64,000 bases of DNA from Ktedonobacter sp. SOSP1-85 (GTDB taxonomy: Bacteria; Chloroflexota; Ktedonobacteria; Ktedonobacterales; Ktedonobacteraceae). The position numbers and the translations under genes are program-made. The notes under the pieces were generated by a model, which saw only the letters and a program-made list of their open reading frames with translations, was not told where the DNA came from and searched no databases. This document shows positions 24,060-32,650 of this stretch, one piece after another. The stretch covers positions 4,441,501 to 4,505,500 of the forward strand of contig NZ_BNJI01000001.1 in NCBI RefSeq assembly GCF_016587415.1, given 5' to 3'. Numbering within the stretch: the stretch's first letter is position 1; each line of letters begins with the position of its first letter.

Positions 24060-24407
24060 TCGTTCTGTGCCAGCAGAATACGTGAACTACCACTGAGCTG
24101 AAGACGCAGCGGCTTCTTCAGAAGTCGTCGGGTCTGCGGTTTGGGAGCTTTTTCGGAAGCTCAAGTTCACCAGACTCCTCATCAGAAATGATGAGACCGT
24201 TTGAAAGGTCATGACACCTGCGGTTGACGCATCAGACCGCTGCTCTGTCGCCTGAGTTTAAGTAGGACTGAGGAAAGGTCCGGTGATTCAGGTGCAAAAA
24301 GCCTTTTGAACACTGTCGAGATGAAGTCGGATTCTCTTCGTGGTCATAGCGAGGGGATACGCACCACCCGGCGCTTGCCGGAGCATTTTCCGAAAGGATT
24401 CCATTCA
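24060..24407 (+). ncRNA. Predicted IscB omega RNA / structured 5' region
   Basis: The 386-nt space before iscB is rich in local hairpins. They include gagctt/aagctc (24145-24162), ctcatca-GAAA-tgatgag (24178-24195, a GNRA tetraloop), gacc...ggtc (24195-24210), and a ggac...gtcc unit with gaaag near 24270. IscB proteins use an omega RNA encoded directly upstream of the gene, with the guide at its 5' end outside the element. Position and structure fit; exact ends are not known. Confidence 0.6.
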
Positions 24408-25694
24408 ATGAACGTTGTATATGTGCTCACCCCTGACAGCGTCCCATTGATGCCCTGTCAGCCAGTCATTGCCCGTTTATTACTCAAGCAAGGCAAAGCC
24501 AGGGTGAAATCGAGAACGCCCTTTACCATCCAACTCCTGGCGCCACCAGAGCAAATCTACGCGCAAGCATTGACGTACGGGGTCGATACAGGCAGTTCCG
24601 TTCTCGGATCAGCCGTCTCCAATGCGCGTGGATCGGTTCTCTCTCTCTCAGAGGTCCAGGTACGCAACGATATCGCCGAGACGATGAAAGAACGGGCCAG
24701 AGCACGCCGCAATCGCCGCAACCGCAAAACACGCTATCGTCCTGCACGCTGGCTCAATCGCAAGCATTCCATGCAGCAAGGACGTTTCTCCCCAACCATG
24801 AGAAGCAAGTTCGATGCTCATCTGCGAGAAATCCGCTTTGTCCGGTCGCTCTTGCCTATCACATCTATGGTGCTGGAAACAGGAACCTTTGACCCTCACG
24901 CTCTCAAGAACCCTGAAGTTCTCCAAAAGAAGTGGCTCTACCAGAAGGGCATTAACTACGGTTTTGCCAATACCAAAGCCTATGTGCTCACGCGTGATGA
25001 CTACACCTGCCAGCACTGCAAGGGGAAATCAAAGGAGACACGACTTGAAGTGCATCACATCATCTTCCGTAGCCAGAACGGCAGTGATGAGGAGGCCAAT
25101 TTAGTAACGCTCTGCAAAACCTGCCATGATAGTCTGCATGCGGGAACCATCACGCTCAAACGCGCTGGCAAGAAAAGAGGAACGTTACGACACGCGACGC
25201 AGATGAACAGCATCCGTGTTCAGTTGCTCAAGCGTGTTGAGGCCGAGGAAACGTGGGGATTTGTCACGAAAGAACACCGCCTCCTGGCAGGGCTGCCCAA
25301 AGAGCATATCTTTGATGCAACGATGATCGCAACACGAGGGGTGAACCCAACGTTTGGCACAACCAGTGTGCTCTCAAAACGCTGCGTTTCTGATGGGGAC
25401 TATCAACAAACAAAAGGGGTGCGAAGCGAGCAAAGGATTACGACAGGCAAGGTCAAGGGATTCCGCAAGTTTGACAAGGTGCGTTACCTGGGTAAGGAGC
25501 ACTTTATCAAGGGCAGAATGTCGACCGGATATGCCATCTTGATGGATATCTCTGGGAATAAGGTCGCATTGAAGCCAATCCCCAAGTTTGACAAGATGAA
25601 GCGAGTGAGCGCACGTTCCTCATGGATGATGACACAAAGACCCATGCTCCATCCCTCATGTTCCCTCATTTCATCTTTGTCTGTACGTCATTGA
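24408..25694 (+). CDS. iscB: IscB, RNA-guided HNH/RuvC nuclease
   Basis: ATG 24408 with SD GAAAGGA gives 428 residues. The N-terminal PLMP domain (VPLMPCQPVIARLLLKQGKARV) is diagnostic for IscB. RuvC-I GVDTGSS has its Asp near residue 60. An Arg-rich bridge helix follows (MKERARARRNRRNRKTRYRPAR). The RuvC-II glutamate is in SMVLETGTFD. The HNH domain is CQHCKGK...LEVHHIIFRSQNGSDEEANLVTLCKTCH (about residues 200-245), and RuvC-III is EHIFDATMIA. All catalytic motifs are present. IscB is the IS200/IS605-type ancestor of Cas9. No TnpA gene is near. Confidence 0.93.
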   Translation: MNVVYVLTPDSVPLMPCQPVIARLLLKQGKARVKSRTPFTIQLLAPPEQIYAQALTYGVDTGSSVLGSAVSNARGSVLSLSEVQVRNDIAETMKERARARRNRRNRKTRYRPARWLNRKHSMQQGRFSPTMRSKFDAHLREIRFVRSLLPITSMVLETGTFDPHALKNPEVLQKKWLYQKGINYGFANTKAYVLTRDDYTCQHCKGKSKETRLEVHHIIFRSQNGSDEEANLVTLCKTCHDSLHAGTITLKRAGKKRGTLRHATQMNSIRVQLLKRVEAEETWGFVTKEHRLLAGLPKEHIFDATMIATRGVNPTFGTTSVLSKRCVSDGDYQQTKGVRSEQRITTGKVKGFRKFDKVRYLGKEHFIKGRMSTGYAILMDISGNKVALKPIPKFDKMKRVSARSSWMMTQRPMLHPSCSLISSLSVRH

Positions 25695-25806
25695 GAAGAC
25701 CCTTTTGGAAGGAAAGGACATTCTGGAGTAATAGGTACTTCTGCTATACGATTGGCAATGCCAGTCAGGATACAAGATGGTAGCTCATTGAGAGTCAAGG
25801 GTAAAA

Positions 25807-25853
25807 GCGGCGTTTCATCCACGAGGCTGAAGACCTCGTGGTTTTCTCGCCGC
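25807..25853 (+). terminator. Two-tier hairpin downstream of iscB (element right end or terminator)
   Basis: An outer stem gcggcg (25807-25812) / cgccgc (25848-25853) and an inner stem ccacgagg (25819-25826) / cctcgtgg (25834-25841) form a compact hairpin 113 nt after the iscB stop. Similar structures mark IS200/IS605-type right ends. Confidence 0.55.
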
Positions 25854-25932
25854 TCCCCGTATAAAAGTTATTACTAAAATGTTCCTGAGTACCGATGGCG
25901 ACGAATTCGCTTCAATGAAAGGAGTACCCTCG

Positions 25933-26322
25933 ATGTCATTAGACGTTTCTCCAGCGCTGCTTGAGCAGGCTCAACAGGGTGAGGTACGCACGAGTGATTT
26001 CTTGCTATGTATCCGCGACTCCCTGCCCTACGCGTGGAATCTCATTGAAGGCCTGGCGCTTCGTCTGCGCCAGGGGGATGACACGTTTGTGGATAACCAG
26101 GTTCCGCCTCCCAGCGAGTATGAGCGTGGGCAGCTCCTGCGCGTGCTCTCAAGCGACGCGATGCGCAACACCCTTGAAGCCCACTTTGGCGTAAAACTGG
26201 CCTTCCAGAACTGCCACCGCGTGGCGCTCTTCCGCAAGGATCAGCTAGGCGAGACTTATGAGGAATTTATTTCTCCTCGTAGTCAGCTCCTCAACCAGTC
26301 TCCCGAACTGCGCGACTGCTAA
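25933..26322 (+). CDS. SCO5389-family protein
   Basis: ATG 25933 with SD AAAGGAG gives 129 residues that closely follow the actinobacterial SCO5389 family as I remember it: MSLDVSPALLEQAQQGEV, then DSLPYAWNLIEGL, DNQVPPPSEYERGQLLRVLSSDAMRNTLEAHFGVKLAFQNCHRVALF, and the family ending SQLLNQSPELRDC. The function is not known. Presence of an almost actinobacterial protein fits a Ktedonobacteria host or transfer between soil bacteria. An in-frame ATG at 25879 exists but lacks family support. Confidence 0.85.
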   Translation: MSLDVSPALLEQAQQGEVRTSDFLLCIRDSLPYAWNLIEGLALRLRQGDDTFVDNQVPPPSEYERGQLLRVLSSDAMRNTLEAHFGVKLAFQNCHRVALFRKDQLGETYEEFISPRSQLLNQSPELRDC

Positions 26323-26347
26323 ATGTGAGAATGCCTTCGTAGCGCTT

Positions 26348-26400
26348 GTATTCCCTATCCCGCAAAATCTAGATCCCGCAAAATCTAGGATAGGGAATAC
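26348..26400. repeat. Inverted repeat enclosing a short direct repeat
   Basis: The 13-bp arms gtattccctatcc (26348-26360) and ggatagggaatac (26388-26400) enclose two tandem copies of about 16 bp (atcccgcaaaatctag). It follows the SCO5389-family gene and may act as its terminator. Confidence 0.55.
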
Positions 26401-26450
26401 ACTCGCTCCTTCCACACTCTCCACGGACCTATAACCAAGACAAACACCAA

Positions 26451-26711
26451 TTAGCCTTTCCGATCCTCCTCAAGCCGAGTCTTTTCAAAGAACTTATCTA
26501 AAAGCCTTGCAGGTTCCTCTTGCATCGCCAGGTCGACATGAGTATAAACGTTCATAGTCAATCGATAATCACTATGCCCAACATGGGCGAAATTTCGATA
26601 AATTCGGTGAGCGACTCTTCCCCAGAAAAGGAGCAGATCGCTCACCGCGTTATCCTGATCCTGCCCAAGGCAATTTTGGCCGTTTCGCACTCTACCAACT
26701 GCTTGCTGCAA
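26451..26711 (-). pseudogene. C-terminal remnant of a phage-type tyrosine integrase
   Basis: The frame contains HVGHSDYRLTMNVYTHVDLAMQEEPARLLDKFF, the end of an integrase catalytic domain with the GHS-type histidine and the tyrosine nucleophile in NVYTHV. The upstream part is out of frame or missing, so this is a dead fragment of an integrated element. Confidence 0.6.
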
Positions 26712-26874
26712 TCTCGTTGCGCAACCCGTGGGTTCAGCACGTTCAAGTGCATACCCAATTAGGGGGAAGTATGTCCCACTATAATTGAAATATAGAGGTT
26801 ATCTAAACTTCTCCGGGATAGCACCGTGCGTCCCGTTTCATGTTCCCTTACACGACCACACGAAAGGATTAGAT

Positions 26875-27466
26875 ATGCCCTATCTTTTATATTACATACG
26901 ACGAACCATCATGTTCACTCGTCAACATCATAGCCGACTGTATGGAAAGCCCACATTCCTCCTCATTGTTGCTCTCCTGGCCAGCCTGGTCCTGCTTGCC
27001 CACTCCCTCGCCACCACCCATCAAACGACAACGCACTATGCACGCTCGTTACATCCATCTATCGGCTATCCACATGGCGCTAGCCCTCACGTTGCCATTC
27101 CGCATAACTCGACCCCCCAGGTCGCCTACCCATATGGCGCTAGCCCCGACGTTGCCATTCCGCATAACTCGACCCCCCAGGTTGCCTACCCGCATAGCGC
27201 TAGCCTCCTCGCCGCCATTCCGCATAACTCGACCCCCCAGGTCGCCTACCCGCATAGCGCTAGCCTCCTCGATATCGCCTATCCTGGGTGGACTCGCTCC
27301 CATCATCGTCTATTTTGGCTACAGCCCATCTATCGTCTATCCTGGCTACAGTTCATCCATCGTCTATCCTGGCCACAGCCCTTCCATCGTCTATCTATAT
27401 AGCGGTCCTTCCGCAGGCATCGCCTATCCTGGCTACAGCCTATCCATCATGTATCCAAACGGCTAA
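26875..27466 (+). CDS. Secreted repeat protein (Tyr/Pro/Ser-rich), frameshifted
   Basis: ATG 26875 with SD AAAGGA opens a signal-anchored protein (LLIVALLASLVLLAHSLA). The mature region has 20-residue repeats of the form YPHGASPHVAIPHNSTPQVA encoded by tandem 60-bp units (27061-27275). Then come 9-residue repeats (YPGYSxSIV type) encoded by 27-bp units to 27466. The frame breaks between the two arrays and stops at 27402. Removing one G from GGG near 27286-27288 makes one reading frame ending SIMYPNG. Low-complexity repeats of this kind suit a cell-surface or wall protein. No family is recognised. Confidence 0.6.
27061..27275 (+). repeat. 60-bp tandem repeat array (3.6 units) within a coding region
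   Basis: Units start at 27061, 27121, 27181 and 27241 (partial). The block attccgcataactcgacccc is unchanged in three units, and changes elsewhere keep the reading frame. The array is coding, not CRISPR: there are no spacers. Confidence 0.9.
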
Positions 27467-27508
27467 AGACTCCTCCCTGCAACCAGCCGCAACACACGTG
27501 GCTCAGCT

Positions 27509-27562
27509 CAGTGAGAACAAAGGAGGCTGATAATACATCATCAGCCTCCTTTGTTCTCACTG
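27509..27562. terminator. 23-bp perfect inverted repeat after the repeat protein
   Basis: Arms 27509-27531 and 27540-27562 with an 8-nt loop; the right arm begins atcagcctcctttgttctc. It lies 43 nt after the restored stop of the secreted repeat protein. Confidence 0.7.
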
Positions 27563-27739
27563 CCCACGGGATGAAAAGATAGGTAGAACTCCCAATGACA
27601 CTTTGCAGAAATTGCCCTATGATAGATATGTACACATTCTAAGGGCTTGTATGCCTGGTATATTTTTGGTGCCGCCAGTGGTAATGCTGTGGCTTTTTTA
27701 CCCTTTGATGGTACCAGTCTCATTGGTAGGGAGTTTCTA

Positions 27740-28435
27740 ATGAAGAAGAAGTTGTATGTGGGTGTTCTTGGCTGCCTGGTGGCACTATGCGCCTTGTTGT
27801 TGACGACGCAGTCGGCGCTGGCGCATGAGAAGCGTCATGTTGGGAAGTATACCTTCGTGGTTGGTTTTCTGGATGAGCCGGCCTACGCGAATATAAAAAA
27901 TGGCCTGGACCTGACTATTTGTAATGGCGATGCCTGTACCTATACTGTGACGGATGGGCAGAAGGTGGTGTCCAACCCGGTCGAGAATGCCGAGCAGACC
28001 TTGAAGGCCGAGGTCATCCAGGGTGGCGCGCAGCCTCTGGCTCTGACCGTCGAGCCACGTTATGCCAATCCTGGCAAGTATGCGGGCTATTTTCTGCCCA
28101 CGACCGCGGGTGCCTATACGTTCCACATCTATGGTACACTGAATGGGCAGCAGATCGACGAGAAATTTACCAGTAGCCCCAATGGTTTTGGCGAGGTGGA
28201 GCAGATCACAGCCTATCCCGCGACCACGAAGAATGTGAGTACGAGCGCTGCTGATACGAGCGCGCTGGCACAGCAGGTCAAGGATGCGCAGAACAGTGCG
28301 CAGGTGGCTTCCACACTTGGCATTGCTGGTATTGTGGTTGGCGTCGTTGGGATGGCGTTGGCGGCGTTCGCCTTTACCCGTAAATCTCGCGTTATGCAGG
28401 CGACACAAGAGCCTGCCGAGAGCCTGCGTGGCTAG
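27740..28435 (+). CDS. Secreted, membrane-anchored protein preceding a CopC/CopD gene
   Basis: ATG 27740 with SD GGTAGGGAG gives 231 residues. A signal peptide (LYVGVLGCLVALCALLLTTQSALAH) leaves a mature N-terminus HEKRHVGKYTFVVGF with two histidines, as in copper-binding periplasmic proteins. A beta-rich domain follows, and then a C-terminal membrane helix (VASTLGIAGIVVGVVGMALAAFAF). It lies 180 nt upstream of the CopC-CopD fusion, which suggests a joint role in copper handling. I do not know a named family. Confidence 0.7.
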   Translation: MKKKLYVGVLGCLVALCALLLTTQSALAHEKRHVGKYTFVVGFLDEPAYANIKNGLDLTICNGDACTYTVTDGQKVVSNPVENAEQTLKAEVIQGGAQPLALTVEPRYANPGKYAGYFLPTTAGAYTFHIYGTLNGQQIDEKFTSSPNGFGEVEQITAYPATTKNVSTSAADTSALAQQVKDAQNSAQVASTLGIAGIVVGVVGMALAAFAFTRKSRVMQATQEPAESLRG

Positions 28436-28613
28436 AAGCTAGCTTGAATGAGGGCCTGGGGCCAGACAAATTTCTCCGGTTTCTCCGGGGTATCCTCTCC
28501 TAATGCCGATACAGGGTAGGTTCTGTGATCTACCCTATGTCTCTGTTTCTTTGGAGGATACGTTCTGTTTATGAGGGCATTGTATCTGACCTGGGAGTGA
28601 AGAAGTGGCGAAT

Positions 28614-30488
28614 ATGTCTGTTTTAACATCTGCGAGTAAACACTATAGATGGACGCTGTGGCGCAAGGGTGCGTGCGCACTGCTGTTCTGCCTGTTGATA
28701 TTTCTCCTTCATCCGCTGCCGGCCCTGGCGCATGCCCAGTATGATCATAGCGATCCCGCGGCGAACGCGACCCTGCCTTCTGGTCAGCCGCCAGCGCAGG
28801 TCAAGGTCTGGTTTACCGAGCGCATTGAACCTGCCTTTAGCAAGCTTGAGGTGTACAACAAAGCGCGCCAGCGGGTCGACGCTGGCGATAGCCATATGAT
28901 CCCCAACGACGACTCTGGCCTGATGGTTTCGCTGCGCTCGCAGTTGCCCGACGGTGGCTACACGGTCGTCTTTCGCAATGTGTCGCGTGACGACGGTCAT
29001 GCCGTGGTGGGCAGCTTTAGCTTTGTTGTGGGCAATATGCCTCAGCCGCCACCCGATAACGCGCTCTTGCAGCAGCTTCAAACCTCCGGCGATAATTTCA
29101 ATGTCTGGAGCGTCGCCATTCGCTGGCTGAATTACCTGGGCATGGCGGGCCTGGTGGGCGCTCTGACCTTTCTCTTGCTTGTGCTTCGTCCCGCGCAGGT
29201 ACGCCTGGCCGCCGATCCCCTTATCAAATCGGATCGCGAATTGCTGCGTGTTCGGAGTGAGCGCGCTATCCAGGCTATTGTGGTAGGGAGCCTGGCGCTC
29301 TTGCTCGTTGGCTGGGTTGCCTTCACCCTCTACCAGGCGAGCGTGGCGAGTGATAGTAGTATCTGGCAGGCCTTCGGTAATGGCACGGTGCGCAGCCTAC
29401 TCTTTGAGAGTCACTTTGGCAGTACCTGGCTTCCGCGCCTGGGGCTGATTGTGTTGGGTGTGGTCCTGTGGCTCTTCTGGCGCTATGGCGTGCATGAAGG
29501 GAGCATTAGCTATCTCCTCCCGGTCTACCTCTTCCTGCTGGGAATTGGTGTGATGACCACGACCTCCCTTGACTCGCACGCGGCGGCGAATCATGATCCG
29601 GGTCTCTGGATCATGTTCGATGTCCTGCACCTCTCCGCGACCGGCTTCTGGATCGGCGGACTCTTCGCCTTTGTGCTGATCCTGCCTGCGACACTGCATA
29701 TCCTACTCCCCGGAACGGGCGACCGTACACGTTTCTTCGCGGCCTTGATTCCCCATTTCTCGCGGGTCGCGCTTGCCAGCGTGATCTGTCTCTCGGTAAC
29801 GGGTATTCTGGAGGCGGGGAGCCATGTCTCTGGCGATGGCTGGCTCAGCGCGCCGGCCTGGTGGCAGTTGCTGACCAGCCCATATGGGATCGCCCTGGAG
29901 ATCAAGGTCGGGCTTTTCGCGGTCCTGATTGGACTGGGTGCCTTTGCCTTACGCAGAGTTGGCCCGCGTATGCGTCGCTACGCCGCCGATCCCTCTAAGG
30001 AGACAGGGGCGGCCTCCTTCGCGGCAGGGAGCTTGCAGAGAACCTTCAGACGTTCGATCTTGATAGAGGTAGGCATAGGGGTGCTGTTGCTGCTTGTTGT
30101 GGGTGGCCTGACGAGCCTGAGTCCACCTACGCAGGCGAGCACGCGTACAGGCAATGCGCTGCTCCAGCAGGGGCAGATGGGCGACCTGAGCTATCGCCTG
30201 GCGGTCACTCCCGGGACCATCGGCAGCAATGCCTTTGAGCTGTCCCTGACCGATGCAAATGGTAAGCCTGTGACCAGGACGAATGCGGTCCTGCTGCGCT
30301 TCACCATGCTGGATATGGAGATGGGCGTGCAGGAATTAGTACTCCAACCCGTGGCGGGAAAGCCCGGCCTGTATAGCTCGACCGATAGCATCTTGAGCAT
30401 GGGCGGTGACTGGCAGATCGCGATCCTGGTCCGGCGCCCCGGTATGGACGACGTCCGCACCTCATTCAAGATTGTCGTGCATGAATAG
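28614..30488 (+). CDS. CopC-CopD fusion protein (YcnJ-like copper import/resistance)
   Basis: A signal peptide ends in ALAHAQYDHSDPAANATLPSGQPPAQVKVWFTERIEP, the CopC N-terminus whose histidine binds copper. The CopC domain ends with DGHAVVGSFSFVVG. A CopD-type membrane domain follows with about eight helices (LNYLGMAGLVGALTFLLLVL, LPRLGLIVLGVVLWLFW and others), then a C-terminal extracellular beta domain (YRLAVTPGTIGSNAFELSLTDANGKPV). YcnJ-type fusions move copper across the membrane. ATG 28614 or GTG 28605 are both possible starts. A 29-bp hairpin follows the stop. Confidence 0.9.
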   Translation: MSVLTSASKHYRWTLWRKGACALLFCLLIFLLHPLPALAHAQYDHSDPAANATLPSGQPPAQVKVWFTERIEPAFSKLEVYNKARQRVDAGDSHMIPNDDSGLMVSLRSQLPDGGYTVVFRNVSRDDGHAVVGSFSFVVGNMPQPPPDNALLQQLQTSGDNFNVWSVAIRWLNYLGMAGLVGALTFLLLVLRPAQVRLAADPLIKSDRELLRVRSERAIQAIVVGSLALLLVGWVAFTLYQASVASDSSIWQAFGNGTVRSLLFESHFGSTWLPRLGLIVLGVVLWLFWRYGVHEGSISYLLPVYLFLLGIGVMTTTSLDSHAAANHDPGLWIMFDVLHLSATGFWIGGLFAFVLILPATLHILLPGTGDRTRFFAALIPHFSRVALASVICLSVTGILEAGSHVSGDGWLSAPAWWQLLTSPYGIALEIKVGLFAVLIGLGAFALRRVGPRMRRYAADPSKETGAASFAAGSLQRTFRRSILIEVGIGVLLLLVVGGLTSLSPPTQASTRTGNALLQQGQMGDLSYRLAVTPGTIGSNAFELSLTDANGKPVTRTNAVLLRFTMLDMEMGVQELVLQPVAGKPGLYSSTDSILSMGGDWQIAILVRRPGMDDVRTSFKIVVHE

Positions 30489-30491
30489 GTC

Positions 30492-30550
30492 TGGTAGATG
30501 GTGTGGAGCCCTGGTCGCCGTCGGCGACCAGGGCTCCACACCATCTACCA
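30492..30550. terminator. 29-bp perfect inverted repeat after the CopC-CopD gene
   Basis: Arms 30492-30520 and 30522-30550 with a single-base loop. It begins 4 nt after the stop codon. Confidence 0.75.
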
Positions 30551-30635
30551 AAATTCTTAATTGTGTTGATTGTGCCGATAGTGCATAATGATGATGTGTA
30601 AGATTGGTGCTTCAGCTTAACATAAGGGGTTTGGC

Positions 30636-31145
30636 ATGACATTCGCGCGACGTTCCGTGTCTCAGATTATTTTGCTTGTGCTTTCGGTCATTGGTATTGG
30701 CGTCTCTATTTACCTGACCTATGTGCATTATAATAGCGGTGCCCTGGTCTGTACGACGAGTGGGCTGGTGAATTGTGAGCGTGTGCTCTCCAGCATGTAT
30801 TCCGTTGTGCCTGGGACCTCCATTCCGATCTCGGTTCCGGGTCTGCTCTGGTTCCTGGTGAGTGGTGCTCTGGCCGCTGTGGCCTGGCTGGCCAGCCCCG
30901 CCCTGCGCCTCGTGCGCATCGCTGAGTTCGCCTGGTGCTGTGTGGGTCTGCTGACCGTCCTGTACCTGGTGTATGTTGAGCTGGTGCGCCTGCATACCAT
31001 CTGCGCCTGGTGTACCTCGCTGCATGTCATTATCCTGGTCATGCTGCTAATTACCGTCGCCTCCCTCTACAACGGCGAGGGCAATACATATGATGACGAA
31101 GAGGACGAGGAAGTGCTTCCCTCAAAAGCTGCCTCCCGCCGCTAG
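30636..31145 (+). CDS. Vitamin K epoxide reductase (VKOR) family protein
   Basis: The 169-residue membrane protein has four to five helices and the VKOR residues: the loop cysteine pair region (ALVCTTSGLVNCERVLSS), VPGLLWFLVSG, and the active-site CxxC in TICAWCTSLHV. Bacterial VKOR re-oxidises a DsbA-like thioredoxin and passes electrons to quinone, so it drives disulfide bond formation outside the cell. The C-terminal tail is acidic (YDDEEDEEV). The DUF929 thioredoxin-fold protein at 47735 is a possible partner. A TTGATT/CATAAT-like promoter lies just upstream. Confidence 0.92.
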   Translation: MTFARRSVSQIILLVLSVIGIGVSIYLTYVHYNSGALVCTTSGLVNCERVLSSMYSVVPGTSIPISVPGLLWFLVSGALAAVAWLASPALRLVRIAEFAWCCVGLLTVLYLVYVELVRLHTICAWCTSLHVIILVMLLITVASLYNGEGNTYDDEEDEEVLPSKAASRR

Positions 31146-31270
31146 ATATAGTGTGTGTGACGGTTGGCGTTCCTGGCACGTGTCATGGCTATGTGCTGGA
31201 CTCGTAACGTGTATGGACTGTGTAAGGGCTTGCTGTCTTGCCTGGCTCTTGCTTCAAAGGGGAAATGACC

Positions 31271-31870
31271 ATGAAACGCTGGTTGTTGCTGGCGCTTGCT
31301 CTGGCGCTGATGCTTCCTCTCGCTTTCTGGGGATGGCAATTCGCTACGCTGCATACCTCGTCTGGGCCGTCACCCACTCTCGCCAGGGCGGCCAAAAGCC
31401 TGTATAAGTATGATATGTGCGCGCAGGCCTATGCCTTTCCTTATGCCGATGCTTCTATCCCCTTCAAGACCGACTATACCTTCGCCGATCCCTTTCGCAA
31501 GACGCAGGATACCATTATTCCCCGTATGCTGGCGTACAATTCTCAGACGCAAACTATTAACATGAACGTTGATGTGGTGCTGCCCCAGGTGAATACCTAT
31601 CACCTCTCGCTGACGCGTGTGCATGAAGAGGACGGTATCTTTGTGCTGTTGCCGGACCAGTCGAACCATCTACGGCGTGCTCAGATTCCCCAGTTTATTG
31701 TCGCCTCATTTCTGCATGGCCGCCTGGCAATTGTGGACTATACCTGTCCCAGAAATGGATCTGGAAAGAAGCAAACATTTGATCAGGCAATCGATGTGTG
31801 TAGAAAAAATGGCGTCCCGGCTAAGGCCGGGACGCCATTTTTTCTACACACATCTCTTATTCCCACTTGA
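31271..31870 (+). CDS. Secreted/membrane-anchored hypothetical protein reading into a hairpin
   Basis: ATG 31271 (SD AAGGGG) opens a protein with a signal anchor (WLLLALALALMLPLAFWGW) and a ~170-residue extracytoplasmic part with two cysteines (YDMCAQAYAFPYAD, VDYTCPRN). The last ~26 residues are translated from the 29-bp inverted repeat and the first bases of the convergent gene, so the original C-terminus was probably near CRKN. It follows VKOR by 125 nt and may be in its operon. No family recognised. Confidence 0.55.
   Translation: MKRWLLLALALALMLPLAFWGWQFATLHTSSGPSPTLARAAKSLYKYDMCAQAYAFPYADASIPFKTDYTFADPFRKTQDTIIPRMLAYNSQTQTINMNVDVVLPQVNTYHLSLTRVHEEDGIFVLLPDQSNHLRRAQIPQFIVASFLHGRLAIVDYTCPRNGSGKKQTFDQAIDVCRKNGVPAKAGTPFFLHTSLIPT
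31793..31854. terminator. 29-bp perfect inverted repeat inside a reading frame at a convergent junction
   Basis: Arms 31793-31821 and 31826-31854 with a 4-nt loop. The repeat is translated by the plus-strand frame and ends 3 nt before the stop codon of the ABC permease on the minus strand. Confidence 0.7.
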
Positions 31871-32648
31871 AGGTACGGATGGCGACCAGGAGAATGACGA
31901 CCGCCCAGATGGCCAGGATGAGGAGCTGGAAGCCTGGGAAGGCGTTGGAATCGGTCAAGGTGCTCTGGAGGGCCTGGGTGAGGGCCGTCGAGGGCAGAAA
32001 GCGTGAGACCGCTGCGATAGGCGCGGGCAGGTGGTCCAGGGGCAGGATGCCGCCGCCGATGAGCAGGAAGAGCAGGAAGAGGCCATTCGCTCCAGCCAGG
32101 GTCAGCTCCGCGCGTAGCGCCCCCGCCATCGCCAGGCCCAGGGCCGAGAAGGTGATGGTACCCAGGATAATGAATAGCAGGGCCAGGGGGAGCGAACCCA
32201 GGGGATGCCAGCCGTAGAGCAGGACCGCAACCCCCACCAGCAGGATCACCTGTACAAGCTCTAGCGCGAGAATGGAGATGACCTTGGCCACAATGAGTCC
32301 ACCGCGCGAGAGGGGTGAGCTGCCCAGGCGCTTGAGCACGCCATAATAGCGCTCATAGGCCGTCGCGATGCCCAGGTTGACCATGCCAGCCGCGATAATC
32401 GCCACCGCCAGCACGCCTGGCAACAGGAAATTGACTGCGCTTCCCTTTACGCCAGGGACAATATTGAGCGAGGCGAAGAAGATCAGGAGCATGACCGGGA
32501 TAATCAGCGTGACCAGGACGTTCTCGCCACGACGCGAGGTCAGAAGTAGTTCATATTTGGTCTGTTGAAGCACCTGGCGCAGGGAAGAGGCTGCACGATT
32601 GCTGCCGCTGGCGGATGGATTTATGTGTTTTTGTGTCTGTATTGCCAT
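31857..32648 (-). CDS. ABC-2 type transporter permease
   Basis: ATG 32648 gives 263 residues with six membrane helices and the ABC-2 family pattern: LRQVLQQTKYELLLTSRRGENVLVTLIIPVMLLIFFASL, then YERYYGVLKRLGSSPLSR, FSALGLAMAGALRAELTLAGANGLFLLFLLIGGGILP and a RFLPSTALTQALQ stretch. It begins 2 nt after the stop codon of the ATPase gene, so the two are translationally coupled and form one exporter (lipid, drug or polyketide type). The longer upstream frame is a shadow of the ATPase gene. Confidence 0.9.
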   Translation of the reverse strand: MAIQTQKHINPSASGSNRAASSLRQVLQQTKYELLLTSRRGENVLVTLIIPVMLLIFFASLNIVPGVKGSAVNFLLPGVLAVAIIAAGMVNLGIATAYERYYGVLKRLGSSPLSRGGLIVAKVISILALELVQVILLVGVAVLLYGWHPLGSLPLALLFIILGTITFSALGLAMAGALRAELTLAGANGLFLLFLLIGGGILPLDHLPAPIAAVSRFLPSTALTQALQSTLTDSNAFPGFQLLILAIWAVVILLVAIRTFKWE

Positions 32649-32650
32649 GG

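Noticed and set aside
27061..27275. Tandem 60-bp repeats as a CRISPR array
   Set aside because: Units are directly adjacent without spacers, keep a reading frame and encode 20-residue repeats.
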